The notes beneath the pieces were generated by a model. The model worked only from the letters and a program-made list of their open reading frames with translations. It was not told the DNA's origin and searched no databases. Below, one piece after another: positions 33,294 to 45,647 of a stretch of 64,000 nucleotides of DNA; positions within the stretch are counted from its first letter, which is position 1, and each line of letters starts with the position of its first letter. The DNA is from Gautieria morchelliformis (taxonomy: Eukaryota > Basidiomycota > Agaricomycetes > Gomphales > Gomphaceae): the NCBI GenBank assembly GCA_015179125.1, contig WHVA01000008.1, positions 496,001 to 560,000 of the forward strand, read 5' to 3'. Made by a program: the position numbers and the translations under genes.

Positions 33294-34568
33294 TGTCAAG
33301 ATTGGTTTTTAGGCATTAATATCGTGTATTAGTTAACACAGCAAATGCCCGAATGACTTGTGCGAATAAGTATGCCGTTCGGCGAATAGGCGAACCAATG
33401 AATGTTCACAAGGTAAGAGGGTTGCCTGAACGGGGCTCGCCCTATCTACAGTCGTAGCGAAATAGCCCGTGGCTCTTGACGATGTAACGTGCAAGGTCCC
33501 ATGGAAGGGCTGTCTAAGTCTCGACAATCCCTTCGCTGGTGAAGGTGCTTCTTCGGAGCCCTTCGCCAACAGCACAGAAAATGGTTCGAAGGCTAAGGTA
33601 ACGAAGATGAAGTATGAGAACTCACCAGTGGTGCCTAAGTCCTCTGCTAGTCGAAGATGGAAATCTCCAAGAGAAGGCTTTAAGACGATGACCACAGCGA
33701 GGTCAAATTCGCACAAGATGAACGATGTATGATAATTGAACTGGGGAATATACATGCGAATGTAAACTACTTATATCGAATGTTCGTAAGGTATCAGCGA
33801 ATAGGAAAGAGGCCGTCACGAGTCAGGGTTGGATAGGGGTGCGCAGTCATGATACAACATAGATGGAATAAACATACAATAGAATGAGAGAAGAGTGAGA
33901 ACATGAAACAATGGAGAGTGAAGGTGGCGAAGACACCTGTGTACGAAATCATGTCTTGGGGCCCGCATATACACTGCCCTGCACGGGTTCTTCATCTACT
34001 GGGTTGATCCCACACGACCTACGGGTAGGACGTCTTGCGAACACACCCTGCTCATATGAACACCAAAAGGGGGTTGGATTGAGAAGCTGATGGAGTTACT
34101 GACGAGCCATCATGCCGGATAGGGATGTCGATCGTGATTTGATGGTGTGCCTGTTGGTGAATGATGCGAGCAGCGAATGATCGTTCAGCGAAATGCGAGG
34201 CAGGGTGAACAGAGGTGACATAGAGGAGGACAGGTCGAGGTGGAGGGAGAAGCCAAGCGAACACTGGGGATGGGGTAGCGAAAGGGGAAATGGGGAAAAC
34301 CAGGTGCAGGAAATACACAAGTCATGACAATCCGATCATAGGAACACCATCGAAAGAGGGTTGAGTAGAGGAGGCGATAGGCCCAGCAATGACTGCCAAG
34401 TTAGTCCAAAGACGTCGATCGTGCATTTGACAGCGTGGCTATGGTAATTGGCGCGAACAGTGAGAATCGGTTGCCGAACACGACAATGGTGATCGGAGCG
34501 AACATGGAAATGGGGTGGGAAATGGCAGGACAGAGCACCTGAGTATGAGAAATAAATGTGTCATGACA
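33294..34568. repeat. Solo LTR, copy B
   Basis: Also 1275 bp, TGTCAAGATTGG to GTCATGACA, with its own target duplication AGCCC (33289-33293 and 34569-34573). It lies 72 bp from copy A in the same orientation. The different duplications show two separate insertions rather than one element's two ends. Copies A and B look about 90% identical by eye. Confidence 0.87.
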
Positions 34569-34573
34569 AGCCC

Positions 34574-36620
34574 TCTCCAGCCTTCATTTGTTCGTAATTA
34601 TAGAAGTCTTACCAAATTGATACGGGGTTGACATGTGGAGGACGGCACAGAAGAATTGTAGACAGCCCGTGTGAGCATTTGCAACTCGAACACTGATAGA
34701 ATGCATACATGCCCGGGACGCACAGTCCACCGCGGATTCCGTGTTGCACTCTCGGCGATGTATGGGCGACGCAGACCTGCGTCACAGACAGGGACCCTTG
34801 ACCTCGCCATGGAGGCCCAACTACGCGGTATCAATGGCCTCAACGATGTGAAGGCAGCCCTCATACATATCTGAGGGACACCCAAAGAGTCAAAATAGCA
34901 ATTGGTGCCAGGAACACTGAGCACTCCCCCAGTCGATGAGATTTGTCGAAGTCCTTCGTCGGTATCCATGATCACGATGACACAGACAGGCAGGATTGGC
35001 GTTGGATCTTGTGGCATGAAACGCATTATACTTGGCATCCTAAGCGCCGAGTGGATGCAATCCTAGCACAAACATACCTGAGGGAAGAACTGCAGGAACG
35101 GAAGCAATTAATCCTACTGGCTGCACCAACATGATACTTACTTTGGACTGGATCAAGCGAACTCCACGAATGGACGTCTGAGGGAAGAACTGTCGCACAC
35201 AGCGCAAAGTCGAAGTACTGGAAGCCAATGGGTTTGAATCTGAAGGGGTCACGAGCACCCACATCCACAGTGCTCTTTACCATGTCATGTTCTCATGTCT
35301 CCTCCCTCTCCTTGTCCGCCTTCATCAATGCTTCCAGGTCCAAATATTCATGTGTGTTGCCTGAGTCTCCCTTGCCAACTGCCTCCACACCATCACAGCT
35401 CACATGCATCCGCACTTGTACATATACTGTCCCGGGACATGCGACATTATTACCATCAATACCAATGCATCGCTCCCTCTATAAATGTCTATTCATCGCC
35501 CGACGGCACCCGCCCCACCTCTCCCCTCATTTGTTCCTAGTCAGTTCCATATCGCCGGCAATGTTAGGAGTAAGCATTGGGAGAAAGTGGGTGGGTGTAT
35601 GATGCTCTATACACACATTGGTTGCCTCTCAGGCTGGACGCACAAGTACCACATTGTGCGCTCTGGTATGGCTATAAGTACAGACAGAAAAGAACCCCGA
35701 AGAACGCCAGAAGACTGGCTCTGATGTTCTGGCGCACTTTGCTGACTGCGGCTTACCTCCTATGGTTTGCTTTACTTGAAATTCTGGTGCATTTGGGTGA
35801 TTCGTTCCACTTCGGGTGTCCTCTGGTGTCCTTGGCTGTGGGTTTGCCGTCCTTTTCTCCATTACCCTGTGTGTTCCGTACATCAGGCAAAAGGCATGGT
35901 GATACACAGTCCTATGCAGTCCTATGTAGGCTATGTAGGACTTATAGGCCTGTAGGACATTGGCCATTTATGTAGCATACCGTAGTTTGACAGTGGTACT
36001 GTAGGCCCATGTAGCTGTCTTGTAGGCCTACGTAGTGGACACACAAGAGTACATTGAGCGCTGTAGGTTGATGTAGCAGCGAGGTAGTTGCGCTATAGGC
36101 TGTCTGCGGTATTTCTTCAATTCAAGCTTATTTGGAATCAATATATCTCATTTATACTGTACGCGTACTACAATCCGCTGGCAAATAAATTAGCAAATGG
36201 GACCTCAACCATTCTCAATCCTCATTCTTCAATGGGCTGCGCGGCCAGTGTCAACTTTGTCAGATTGAAGTTCGGGCTTGGGCCATCTTGCATGATCACA
36301 AGGTGGGCATGACAGCACATGTTAACATTGTATTGTGGTTAAAAGATACTGTGGGGACTTACCTGCCGTTACCATACCGATTCTCTTGAGGCGACAGAGA
36401 CTCTGAGCGGATTTTGTGCTAAAGCATCGCCAGGCTAGATGGCCACTGAGCTGGTGCACATACACCTCATGGAAAGAGTCCTCCACAAAAGATTACCTGC
36501 GCTGTGGAGAGTAGGAGCCCCACCCGCATCAACAACGGCACTCTGCAACAATGTGTGGTCAAGTGAAAGATTGGATCAGCCATGGGTGACAGTCCAACAA
36601 TCACAGAGCAGTTTAGTTGA
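34574..36620. other. No secure gene; possible minus-strand fragment and a low-complexity patch
   Basis: The minus strand at 35130-35283 reads MVKSTVDVGARDPFRFKPIG and continues to a good GTAAGTATC donor after DPVQSK. A second minus frame, 34598-35038 (MDTDEGLRQISSTGGVLSVP, then GTNCYFDSLGVP), may be a later exon. I recognise no domain. The segment 35480-35780 resembles 14000-14300. A plus frame at 35577-35975 has hydrophobic stretches but no other support. Sequence 36100-36620 is anonymous. Confidence 0.3.
35926..36088. repeat. Cluster of GTAGG/TGTAGGCC words
   Basis: About twelve GTAG words in 165 bp, several as TGTAGGCC or CTATGTAGG, with CCTACGTAG in the middle. Short dispersed words of this type are typical of subterminal regions of DNA transposons, but no element end could be fixed here. 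Confidence 0.45.
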
Positions 36621-36994
36621 CACTGCAGGCATATAAAAGTTTTCTTGTCTGAAAAACTGTTGAAAAAACTGTAAAGATTTTCCAAATATTTTTAGTGTTT
36701 TTATTAGAATTTGTGAATCTGTTGAGCAAGAAAATTGTAAAAAAATCCAAAGTTTTTTTCAGGGTTTTTTTATGGGTTTCTTTGTGTTTTCATAAAGAAA
36801 CTTATAAAAAGACATAAAAAAACCCTGCAAAAAACTTTAAATTTCTTTTACAATTTTCTTGCTCAACAAATTCTAACAAAAACACAAAATTTTGTTAAAG
36901 TTTTTTTACATTAAAAACACTAAAAAAATTTGGAATATCTTTACAGTTTTTTGAACAGTTTTTCAGACCAGAAAAGTTTTATATGCCTCCAGTG
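36621..36994. repeat. CACTA-type foldback MITE, second intact copy
   Basis: 374 bp, CACTGCAGGCATATAAAAG at the left and its near reverse complement ending CTCCAGTG at the right, with TGA outside both ends. Same family as 28060-28421; arms of about 180 bp fold back on each other. Non-coding. Confidence 0.85.
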
Positions 36995-37316
36995 TGAAGA
37001 TGTTTATGCCATTCTAAGTTTGACACTTGTCAAGTACTGACGAGCTCAAACGAAGCATGCGGTGCAGGGGAAGAAATGACAGAGTGAACATAAAATTTTA
37101 CCAGAACATATTATTAGCATCCATAGGGAGTCATAAAGAACTATGAGAAAAGTATGCAGTGCGTCTGCAGCTCGAGGACCCAAGGCAGGTTGGTGGTGGT
37201 ATGGACAGAAGGTCGTGTTTGGTTGTATACCAAAACAATGCTTCAGGTCACGTGCAGCCTTGAAACATCAGAGCTTGAAATAACTTGTGAGAAAATGGTG
37301 CAGCAGGGCACATTGC

Positions 37317-37724
37317 GGGGTGGGTTAGCACAGGTGGAACTGACCCAAACCAAGCGCCCGTTTGGGATCATGCGAAGGGAGAGCCTCCAGGTTTGAATCC
37401 CCCCCTCCCCATTTGTAGCAGTAATTACTACAATGGTTCACCCCTCCGATAGGTGTCGATAAGTGTTAGGATTATGAGGCTCCTGGACTTCCACCCGGCA
37501 TATAAGACCTACTGAAACTGACCGGTACTGATATGTATCTAAGGTGATTAGGCATTGTAAACAAACAGGAAGTATCCTATGTTGGTGCCAGCATATCTCT
37601 GGCTTACTTCAGTAACTACGATACCCTAGCATGTAAAACACTTTGATTACTCTATTCCGTGTTCCGGGTAGAGACTGCCTATATAGGGCTCGGCCCCAAG
37701 GTGGCAGTATAATAAACAGAATTC

Positions 37725-37752
<28 letters not shown>
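37317..37752 (+). mobile_element. tRNA-derived SINE with target duplication and poly(A) tail
   Basis: 436 bp. The head carries a pol III A box (TTAGCACAGGTGG, about 37324-37336) and a B box (GGTTTGAATCCCC, about 37390-37402) at tRNA-like spacing. The tail holds AATAAA (37711) and 28 A residues (37725-37752). An 11-bp target duplication flanks it: GGGCACATTGC (37306-37316) and GGGCACATCGC (37753-37763), one mismatch. The body has no ORF. Mobilisation by a LINE is expected for this class; whether the LINE at 59.5-64 kb could be the partner is not shown. Confidence 0.75.
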
Positions 37753-37757
<5 letters not shown>

Positions 37758-37966
37758 CATCGCAAAAATAACATCGTACTTCCACACCTAGGTGTAGGAC
37801 ACCCACCGCTTGCCCGAAAAAATGCTCTGTCACAATACCAACAAAATGCTCCAAACTACCAAGTATTGTGCGATGAATTATAACAGGGTAATTAGGAGGG
37901 CAATCCACTGCATCGTGGTCCTCGGCACTGCGTACTTAAGTTTGAACTTGACAGGAAGCGGGAAAT

Positions 37967-38385
37967 TCAACTGAATTGTTGCGCATTGGGATGAACGTCA
38001 AAGAGCATCTCGAATTTTAATGTCGATCTTTGGCCTGTAAAATGCGCCGTCACCTTCCGTGAGCTCCCATTTGCCAAGATGAAACTTCTTAAGGGCTTCT
38101 GAGAGTTGCTGAAGAAGAGAAAAGACATCCATAAGACAACAACAATGGTATAGCCAATAGCATCCTTCTCTGCAACATTCCACGTCTCTATTTCTCCTAG
38201 ATATTTTTCGTAACGGGTGGACAACTCGAGCTGGAATTCGAACCCGAATGTTCCATATACTTGCTGCAGAAAGCGACAAGTGAGGTGATTTCCTTCCCTA
38301 TCTGTGCGGGTTTCGTGTCAACCACATCATGTCTGTCAGAAAAGAAAGCCTGTACTCTGTGGAGTAAAAAATATATGTGTATCAT
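37967..38385 (-). pseudogene. Fragment of an unidentified host-like gene
   Basis: Minus-strand reading gives [20 protein letters not shown], then in a second frame [20 protein letters not shown] and [18 protein letters not shown]. After a probable intron ending TTCTTCAG comes [20 protein letters not shown]. The peptides look genuinely protein-like, but the family is not recognised. The frame change between the first two pieces suggests damage or an unrecognised intron. Confidence 0.35.
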
Positions 38386-38803
38386 CCTGTATGCACAACA
38401 ACACCTGTGCGACGGCAGTGTGTGTTAGAGAATGCTAGCTGCGTTGTAACAAGTGAACTCACATATCTCACCATACGCTCAAGTTATCGGAGGCTCGGTT
38501 GACTGATCGACATGTAGGCTACAATGCTGCAAGGCTTTAGTACGTCGGCCTACATCACTAAAAGTGCGCTTAGATGGCGTCACCATGTCACGCATGGCAC
38601 GTGCGTCCATCCCGGCCCGCCATGTCGCCGAATGGGCATCTCCGGCTTCTGGTACCATGGGCTGACCATCACGGAGCAGGGATGGCTGCCGCATAACCAT
38701 GGCAGTGAATGCTGGCGCTCAATGTCCTCGGCTGGTAATTCCTTGGCATCGATGATACCATCGTTGTTGCCAGCTGGCAATTACATTCCCATCATCCCCA
38801 ACC

Positions 38804-41800
38804 TTGGAATCCATGCCATTGCGCTGCGCCTGTGGTAAGACCTTCACCCGTGACCATACACTGACAAAGCACCTGAACTCTGGCTGTACCGAGAGTCACA
38901 AGTGCATCCGATCATCAGATGAGGCCGCTCGTGCACTCACTCCGAGTCATAGGAAGCGAAAACAGCGGAAAATCAGCCATTCACGCAGCCCAGAACGTCG
39001 TCCTAAACATCGGAGCACCGGGGTGAGTGGGAATGACAACCTGACGGACCGTGACAAGGGGCCCGGGGATGATCATCAGGATGATTCCGATCGCATGGAA
39101 GTGCAGGGAGGACTTACCCCTGGGAATGCAGAGCCGGCGTTGCAAGGCCATGGGCACCGGAAACGCTGGCCCACGAGGAAAGTGCGTGACATGCTGCCGG
39201 AAGGTCCTGGCCCACTGCCTCTGCCCCCTGTGCCACAGGAGGCCGAACCATCAGGATCGACTGAGCAGGCAGAACCAGAGCAGCATATCGCACGAACATT
39301 CATACAGCTCAGTAAACATGTCCGGCTCCGCTTGACACAAGTGGTTCAGACCACCGCCAACACTTTTGGCCTATCGCGGATCTACTATGGTCGACCAGCA
39401 CGGGTTCCTGATGAACACGCCACTTTGGATGAAACCGCCGCTTCAGCCTCCCTCCGAGCTACAGTTTTGCAAGCTCCAAGGCCTTCGCTTAAAGAATCTT
39501 TGTGGCCCTATCCTAACACGAGTGCATGGCGCTTAGGAGATTGTTTTTGGAGTGGGGGAGATACCAAATCCAAAAGTGGCCTGAAGTCCTTGGTCAGCAC
39601 AGTTTTGCTTGCCCGCGACTTTGTTCTCGAGGATTTGATCGGTGTGCCATGGGATGCCATCGATGCGAACTGGCTCTGGCACACACCGTGACATCATCTT
39701 TCACAGGCAGAGGTTGGACGGAGTCCTCCGTCCGCATTCATGTGCCACTGGGTGTCAAACGCACCAAGAAGGCGACGAAGAAAGCACATAAGCGTCAGGG
39801 TGCGGCACATGATGCAGGAGATGACTCGGGTCTCGGATCTATATCCGATGCGTGGTTTACGGTCAATGGGCTCTGGCGACGCTCCATTGTGGATATCATC
39901 AAGACCGTATTTAGTGATGATTCAGCGGCAGCACAGTTCCATTTTGAGCCCTTTCGTCATGTGTGGAAGCCCCCCGGCAGTGAAGACAGGGCACAGCGTG
40001 TGTATGATGAATTCTACACATCGGATGTCTTTTTGAAGGAGCACGACCTTCTCCAAAATTCACCTCGGGAGCCGGGCTGCGACCTCCCAAGAGTCATTTC
40101 GGCACTGATGTTCTCGTCAGATTCGACACATCTCGCACAATTCGGTACAGCCCAACTATGGCCGATATATATGTTTTTCGGAACCAATCCAAGTGGGAAC
40201 GTTGTAAGCCATCCACAGAGGCTTGTCACCATGTTGCGTATATGCCCAAGGTCTGTCTCAGATGCTTATGATACGTGCACGTGGTATTCATGTCTATTCA
40301 TGTCTATACTAGTTACCAGATACCATTCATGACTTCTTTCGGAAGTCACAAAGTGGCAAGACGGCTTCCAGCGCACTACTAACTCACTGCCGAAGGGAGC
40401 TCTTCCATGAGGTCATGAGACTTCTCTTGGATGCGGATTTTGTGCATGCCTGGAAACACGGTATAATCATTAAATGCCACGATGGGATCACGTGGAGGGT
40501 TTACCCACGTATTTTCACGTACGCTGCTGATTATCCAGAAAGGTAAGCCCACATGTGATTATTGTCTGGTCCGTTCCCTGACGCTCCAATCACCTTCATG
40601 GTCAGGGTGCTACTCTAGAGTATCCGGGATGGGAGCGAATGCCTTTGCCCCGACTGTCATTGTCGGAAACAGGACGTATGTCGTCTTGGGACTTTACGTG
40701 ACAGGAAAACTCGGCTGCGTGGGGTTAGAGAAAACACACGAGAGCTCAGGGCCAATATAGCGACTGCCCGGCGAATTATTTACAAGGATGGCTACATGGT
40801 GAACAGTCATGGCCTTGATCTGTTTCTTAAGATGGGCTCGTACGTAGCCACAGAGGTAAGCAGCTCTATGTGCATGGTGTCCATTTCTAAGCTAGAGCCA
40901 GCAGAATGTGTTCGCTCACATTCTGTCATTTGCAAACTTCAATCATTTTTGTATGCTTGTCTCAGACCTGATGCACGAGGTGGAGATTGGTGTTTGGAAG
41001 GCACTGATGATACACCTCATACGTATGATGAACGCTAAAGGTCCCAAGGTACTCCAGGAATTTAATGAGAGGTACATCTCCCATTCCGATCTCTCCTACT
41101 TGACTCATTCAATGGTTTCGACGCTCAGGTTTCGGGATGTACCCAGCTTTGGCAGGGGGATGATCCGTCGCTTCTCTCATAATGTGTCAGAGATGAAAAA
41201 ATTGGCCGCACGCGAATACCAGGACATATTACAGGTGAGTGATGTATTCGGTCCAGGGATAATGGACTGAGGGTGCATGATCACAAGTGTGTGATCCCTG
41301 TCATTGAATCCCTATTCCCTGAGCCGCACAATGCACCGATTCTTGACCTTCTCTGGGAGTTAGCACTTTGGCACGGTATGGCCAAACTGCGATTGCATAC
41401 TGAAACGACTCTCCGGCAATTGGATACCACGACCACCCATTTAGGGCAGCAGTTCCAGAGGTTCACTGATGAGGTGTGCCCCCACTTCCATACTTACGAG
41501 ACTCCCACAGAGGTTCAGGCCTGCCTCCGCCGGAATGCGGTGGCAGCCGGGAAGGTTGGGAGCATCCCGGGATCGAAAGAACCTGAGCACACAGGCTGTA
41601 AGCACAAAAGCTTCAATATGTGCACCTATAAGATGCACGCGCTTGGGCATTATGTCAAAAACATCGAACCATTTGGGACGACAGACTCCTATTCCACCCA
41701 AATTGTGCGTATCGACTGCAACCATGTGTGTACTCATGCTGAACTGGGAACCCAGGGTGAAACAGAGCACCGCCGGGCCTCTCGTTATCGGAATAGGACC

Positions 41801-43103
41801 AACAAGGGTGACTTTGTGAAGCAGCTCACCCACCTGGATACTCGTTCGACAACACTACCTGCAATCCGGCAGAAATTGAAGGTTTGTGGTGTGCAGGTAC
41901 CAGATCATCAGGTAGCACTGGATGCCACTGAGGAGGCATAGGCATATATCGATCCTGAAGCACACTACCACATATCGCACGACACTCGCAATCCCTTAGT
42001 CGTAGGGCCCTGGGCTGGCCGTCATGAGTGGGATCCAGCCGTCCAGGTGAGTTGCATGCCATTGTGGCCGTTGAGTGGGCAGCACTCATTTATCACCTCC
42101 AGTCTTTCATTCCCCAGCTCAAAAACCATTTACTCTCATGTATTCAGCGAGTGACTCGTGCGGGCGAAGAACTCTCATTCTCTCATGATGAGCACAACCG
42201 GCTGTTTTTTCAACATGACCGTATATACAGACACACTGTGCTATGTGTCAACTATACAACATATGATGTGTGCCGCGAACAGGACTTCATTAACCCCCGG
42301 ACGAGCACGCGCTTCGTGATGCTGGAATCGAACGAAGATGGAAGAGGGGTCTCCTCACCGCACCCCTTTTGGTATGCACAGGTTCTTGGCATATTCCACG
42401 CCCAAGTGCAGGTCTTGATTGTGGGACAACTTTGCGCACCACAGCGCATGGATTTTCTGTGGGTGCGGTGGCTTGGGTTGGACCCTGGCTATCGCAGTGG
42501 GTGGACTCAGAAACGTCTGGCGAGTGGGCTATGTGCCTCATGATGACGCAGAGGCCTTTGGTTCCTTGGATCCTGATTGTGTTTTATGTGCTTGCCACTT
42601 GATACCTGCTTTTGTGCAGGGTCGTACAACTGAGCTATGCCCTCCATCCGTTGCCCGAGATGACGATGGGGATTGGACTGGTTTCTATGTCAATAGGTAA
42701 CTCATCTGTCTGCACATACGCCACTCGCTCACGTATCCTGCTGATCGCACAACCTAGGTTTGTGGACCGTGACATGCTCATGCGCTACCTCGGTGGAGGT
42801 GTAGGCCATTTGAGCCATGCAACAACTGCTACCCAACCCCCTCTCGGAAACCTGGAGGATGTGTCAGATGATTCTGACAGTATGACGGCAGAATCCCCCA
42901 GCTCCCAGGACCTGATCGAGTCCGATTCAGACTCCAGCTCTCCAGGGGAGGATCTCGGTCATATGTCTGATGTATCTGACAACAACCCCATAGAGGGCTT
43001 AGACTTTGATGTCGAATCTGAGGCCGATTCGACATCTTCAGATGAATGCAGGGAAGACCCAAACATGAGCGGTGATGAAAGTGATGAGGGATTTACATAT
43101 TAA
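38804..43103 (+). CDS. Plavaka-type transposase (decayed, multi-exon)
   Basis: Transposase of the basidiomycete Plavaka group, allied to CMC/EnSpm DNA transposons. It begins with a C2H2-like finger (CACGKTFTRDHTLTKHLNSGC) and a basic/acidic linker. Landmarks follow in family order: VYDEFYTSDVFLKEH and ALMFSSDSTHLAQFGTAQLW (about 39995-40165), RRELFHEVMRLLLDADFVHA (about 40390), LVSDLMHEVEIGVWKAL (about 40955), GRGMIRRFSHNVSEMKKLAA (about 41155), ESLFPEPHNAPILDLLWELA and AKLRLHTETTL, RHTVLCVNYTTYDVCREQDF (about 42230), MDFLWVRWLGLDPGYRSGW, and RFVDRDMLMRYLGGGVGH. It ends in an acidic tail. At least five introns fit, e.g. GTGAGTGATG...CACAAG near 41235. It is broken: a one-base frame change near 39670 and another near 40175, and in-frame stops at 40616-40618 and 41939-41941. 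Confidence 0.88.
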
Positions 43104-43322
43104 CAGTTGTAGACTATTAAATTTAACTATCTCTTTCTGCTGCGCCATATGGGCCCTAGATGATCTATTAGCCTATGAAAGTGTGTGGACGCATTGTGGA
43201 CACACTCGCGATCTATTAGCTAATGAGTGGACGCGTTGTGGACCCAGTGGCCGTGCTATATCTCATGGTGTCTCACGTGATCTGTTCATGCTTCCTTTAA
43301 CTCCACCATCACCCATCACATC

Positions 43323-44045
43323 ATGCCATCTCCCACCCGTTCTCACCAGTCCTCACGATCACGCCACTCTAGGTCTAGTCACACAATGACTTCTCACTCG
43401 TCCGAAAGTAGACCTTCCCATGCTCACCGCCGCTCCCGCGAATATGAACCACGCGTCATTGATAACGACACGTGTGGTTCATATTCTCGGAACAGGAGCG
43501 CATCCCCTGGTCCTCCTCGCGATATAGCCCGGAGGCCCCGACCCCGGCAATCACACTCATCCTCCAGTACCACACCTGAGCCTGATATAATTCGGAGGCC
43601 CCGACCCCAGCGATCACACTCATCCTCAAGTACCACACCTGAGCCTGAACCACCTAGTGGAGCTGACTCCGATGAAGCTGAGCACCATGCGAGGAAACGC
43701 CAACGCACTCAAGGGGGTGCATGCAAGAACCCGTGAGCATGTGCAAAGTGGCTGGATTTCGTGCTGACCTCCATCCCCACCAGTCAACCCAGTAATGAGC
43801 TATCAAGCGCCGCACGACACTTTGGTCATGTTTCTGAAATGTGGGCTCGCTTTGCCCAGATTTTACATGGTCAAGCATATGAACCCAGTGCCCCTCGCAG
43901 CGATTATGATGATGAGTATGTGTCTTGGTTGCCCGTTAATCTCTGACTATTCTGCTGATACGCCACAGTCAATGGTTTCACATCAAATTATACTGAGACC
44001 TTGAGAAGCAAGTTCCCTCCCTCGCAAGCCTGCTCCAGGGGCATC
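43323..44045 (+). pseudogene. DUF6698-like protein gene, first part
   Basis: Starts MPSPTRSHQSSRSRHSRSSH, an Arg/Ser-rich low-complexity head with two copies of a block around PRPRQSHSSSSTTPEP. It then reads HARKRQRTQGGACKNP near 43730 and, in a shifted frame, FGHVSEMWARFAQIL. It begins about 220 bp after the transposase stop, same strand. It is interrupted at 44045 by a retroelement; the rest lies at 50725-51631. The protein's role is unknown; such genes recur beside Plavaka transposases in basidiomycetes. Confidence 0.6.
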
Positions 44046-44480
44046 TGTCAGGGTTCACGCATTTCCTTCCACAAGTTTCTATTTCCTTCCATGAGTTTCC
44101 GTCAGTTTCCATAACCTTCCGTCAGTTTCCATAACTTTCCATCACCTTCTGTCACACTCCATCACATTCCTTCACATGTCACATTCCATCACATTCCGTG
44201 ACCTTCCATCACTTTCCGTGACCTTCCGTAACCTTCTACAAGTTTCCGTCTCCCCTATTATGTAAGCCTTGCCAGCGCTATAAGACTGTAGCCCGTGTGG
44301 TGGCGTTTCCTCAGCTTGATCTCTGAGGATACCCACTACACAGGCAAGTCCCCATGTATCTATCATTGGTAGAGTTATAAACTGAGGATACCCACTACAC
44401 AGTTGGTCATTGTCCTAGTATCGGCTCTTATCTCCTTGAGTATCTTTGGTTGTGGCTTCGTCATTAGTGTTGCCCTCACA
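44046..44480 (+). repeat. 5' LTR of the gypsy element
   Basis: TGTCAGGGTTCACGC to GCCCTCACA. A patch of roughly 12-bp repeats of the type TTTCCGTCA/CCTTCCATCA fills about 44070-44240. The repeated phrase TGAGGATACCCACTACACA (44326, 44382) follows. Confidence 0.92.
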
Positions 44481-45647
44481 GAAGATCAAGCTCATAGGAC
44501 GACCCCACAAACTTTTCTTAACCAGCCTTCATCTCAGCCTATGGCAGACCAACTCCCAGATGCATACTGGGACCCCCTGGGTGACCATGGTCCATTTCTT
44601 CGAGGCCTCCTTTCCAGCCAAGCACAGCAGCTGCAGCAACTTCAACTGCAGAATCAGGAACTGCACAGTCAGATTGTTAACGTTCACGACCACTTAGCCA
44701 ATGCTGCCGCCAACGCTGCTATTGCTGCTGCTCAAGCCCTTGCGCCCTCAGTACCTCACAGTGTCCCTCCATCTACTCGCTCTATCAAAGCAGCGGAACC
44801 GGAGAAGTTTAATGGAGACCGTGCAGAGACTGAAGGGTTTATCAGGTCTATCAGGTTGTCCATCGCTGTCCAGCCAGCATCCTTCCCAGATGAGTGCACA
44901 AAGATCCTATATGCTCTTTCCTTCATGACAGGAGGCTCTGCGGAGATATGGGCACACAACGAGACACAGGCTGTCATTGATGGCACCTCCTCTATATCCA
45001 CTCTGGAGGGGTTCATTAAACGTGTGGAGGAGGCCTTTGGTGACCCAGATCATGCCAGAATGGCTCACACTAAACTGCATGACCTTAGGATGGCGTCAGG
45101 AATGTCGGCAGATGAATACACGGCTCAATTTGAGATCCTGGCAGGCAGGACAGGCTTTAATGATGAGGCACTCAAGGATGCTTATGCTCGTGGCCTTCCA
45201 GCAGGTATCCTTGATAAGATCCACGCCCAGCCCTTTCTTCCATCCAACCTCAAAGCCTGGAAGGAAGCAGCCTGTCAGATTGACCGCAATCATCGCCGTC
45301 TGTTAGAGGTCAGGAAGGCACAGACACCTCATGTCCCTAATCGCCCTCCTCCTGCCCGACCACTCCACACTCCTGCTATGGCTCCTGTTGTCACAGCACC
45401 ACCCAGTAATGCGACACCTATGGACATTGACTCATCCCGCCGCCGCACTGAAACACGGACCTGCTACAACTGTAAGAGACCTGGTCACATTTCACCAGAC
45501 TGTCCTGAACCTCGCAAGCCACGAATCCGCGCAAACCTCACAGAGGCAGACATTGCAGCAATTGTCTCTAAATCTGTAGCAGCGGCAATGGAGGAACACA
45601 AACAGAAGGTGGAAGCCCCTGTCCAAGATGAAGGAAAGGGTTTTTAG
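44403..45647 (+). pseudogene. gypsy gag region
   Basis: Gag-type protein with a Gln-rich coiled stretch (AQQLQQLQLQNQELHSQI), a retrotransposon-gag core (AEPEKFNGDRAETEGFIRSI to FGDPDHARMAHTKLHDLRM) and one CCHC knuckle, CYNCKRPGHISPDC, near 45460. The first ATG lies inside the LTR; the ATG at 44541 (MADQLPDAYWDPLGDHGPF) is a more likely start. Forms the capsid in relatives. Confidence 0.85.

Noticed and set aside
44046-44240. CRISPR-like array in the LTR
   Set aside because: The short units are degenerate and contiguous, lack unique spacers, and belong to a eukaryotic LTR.
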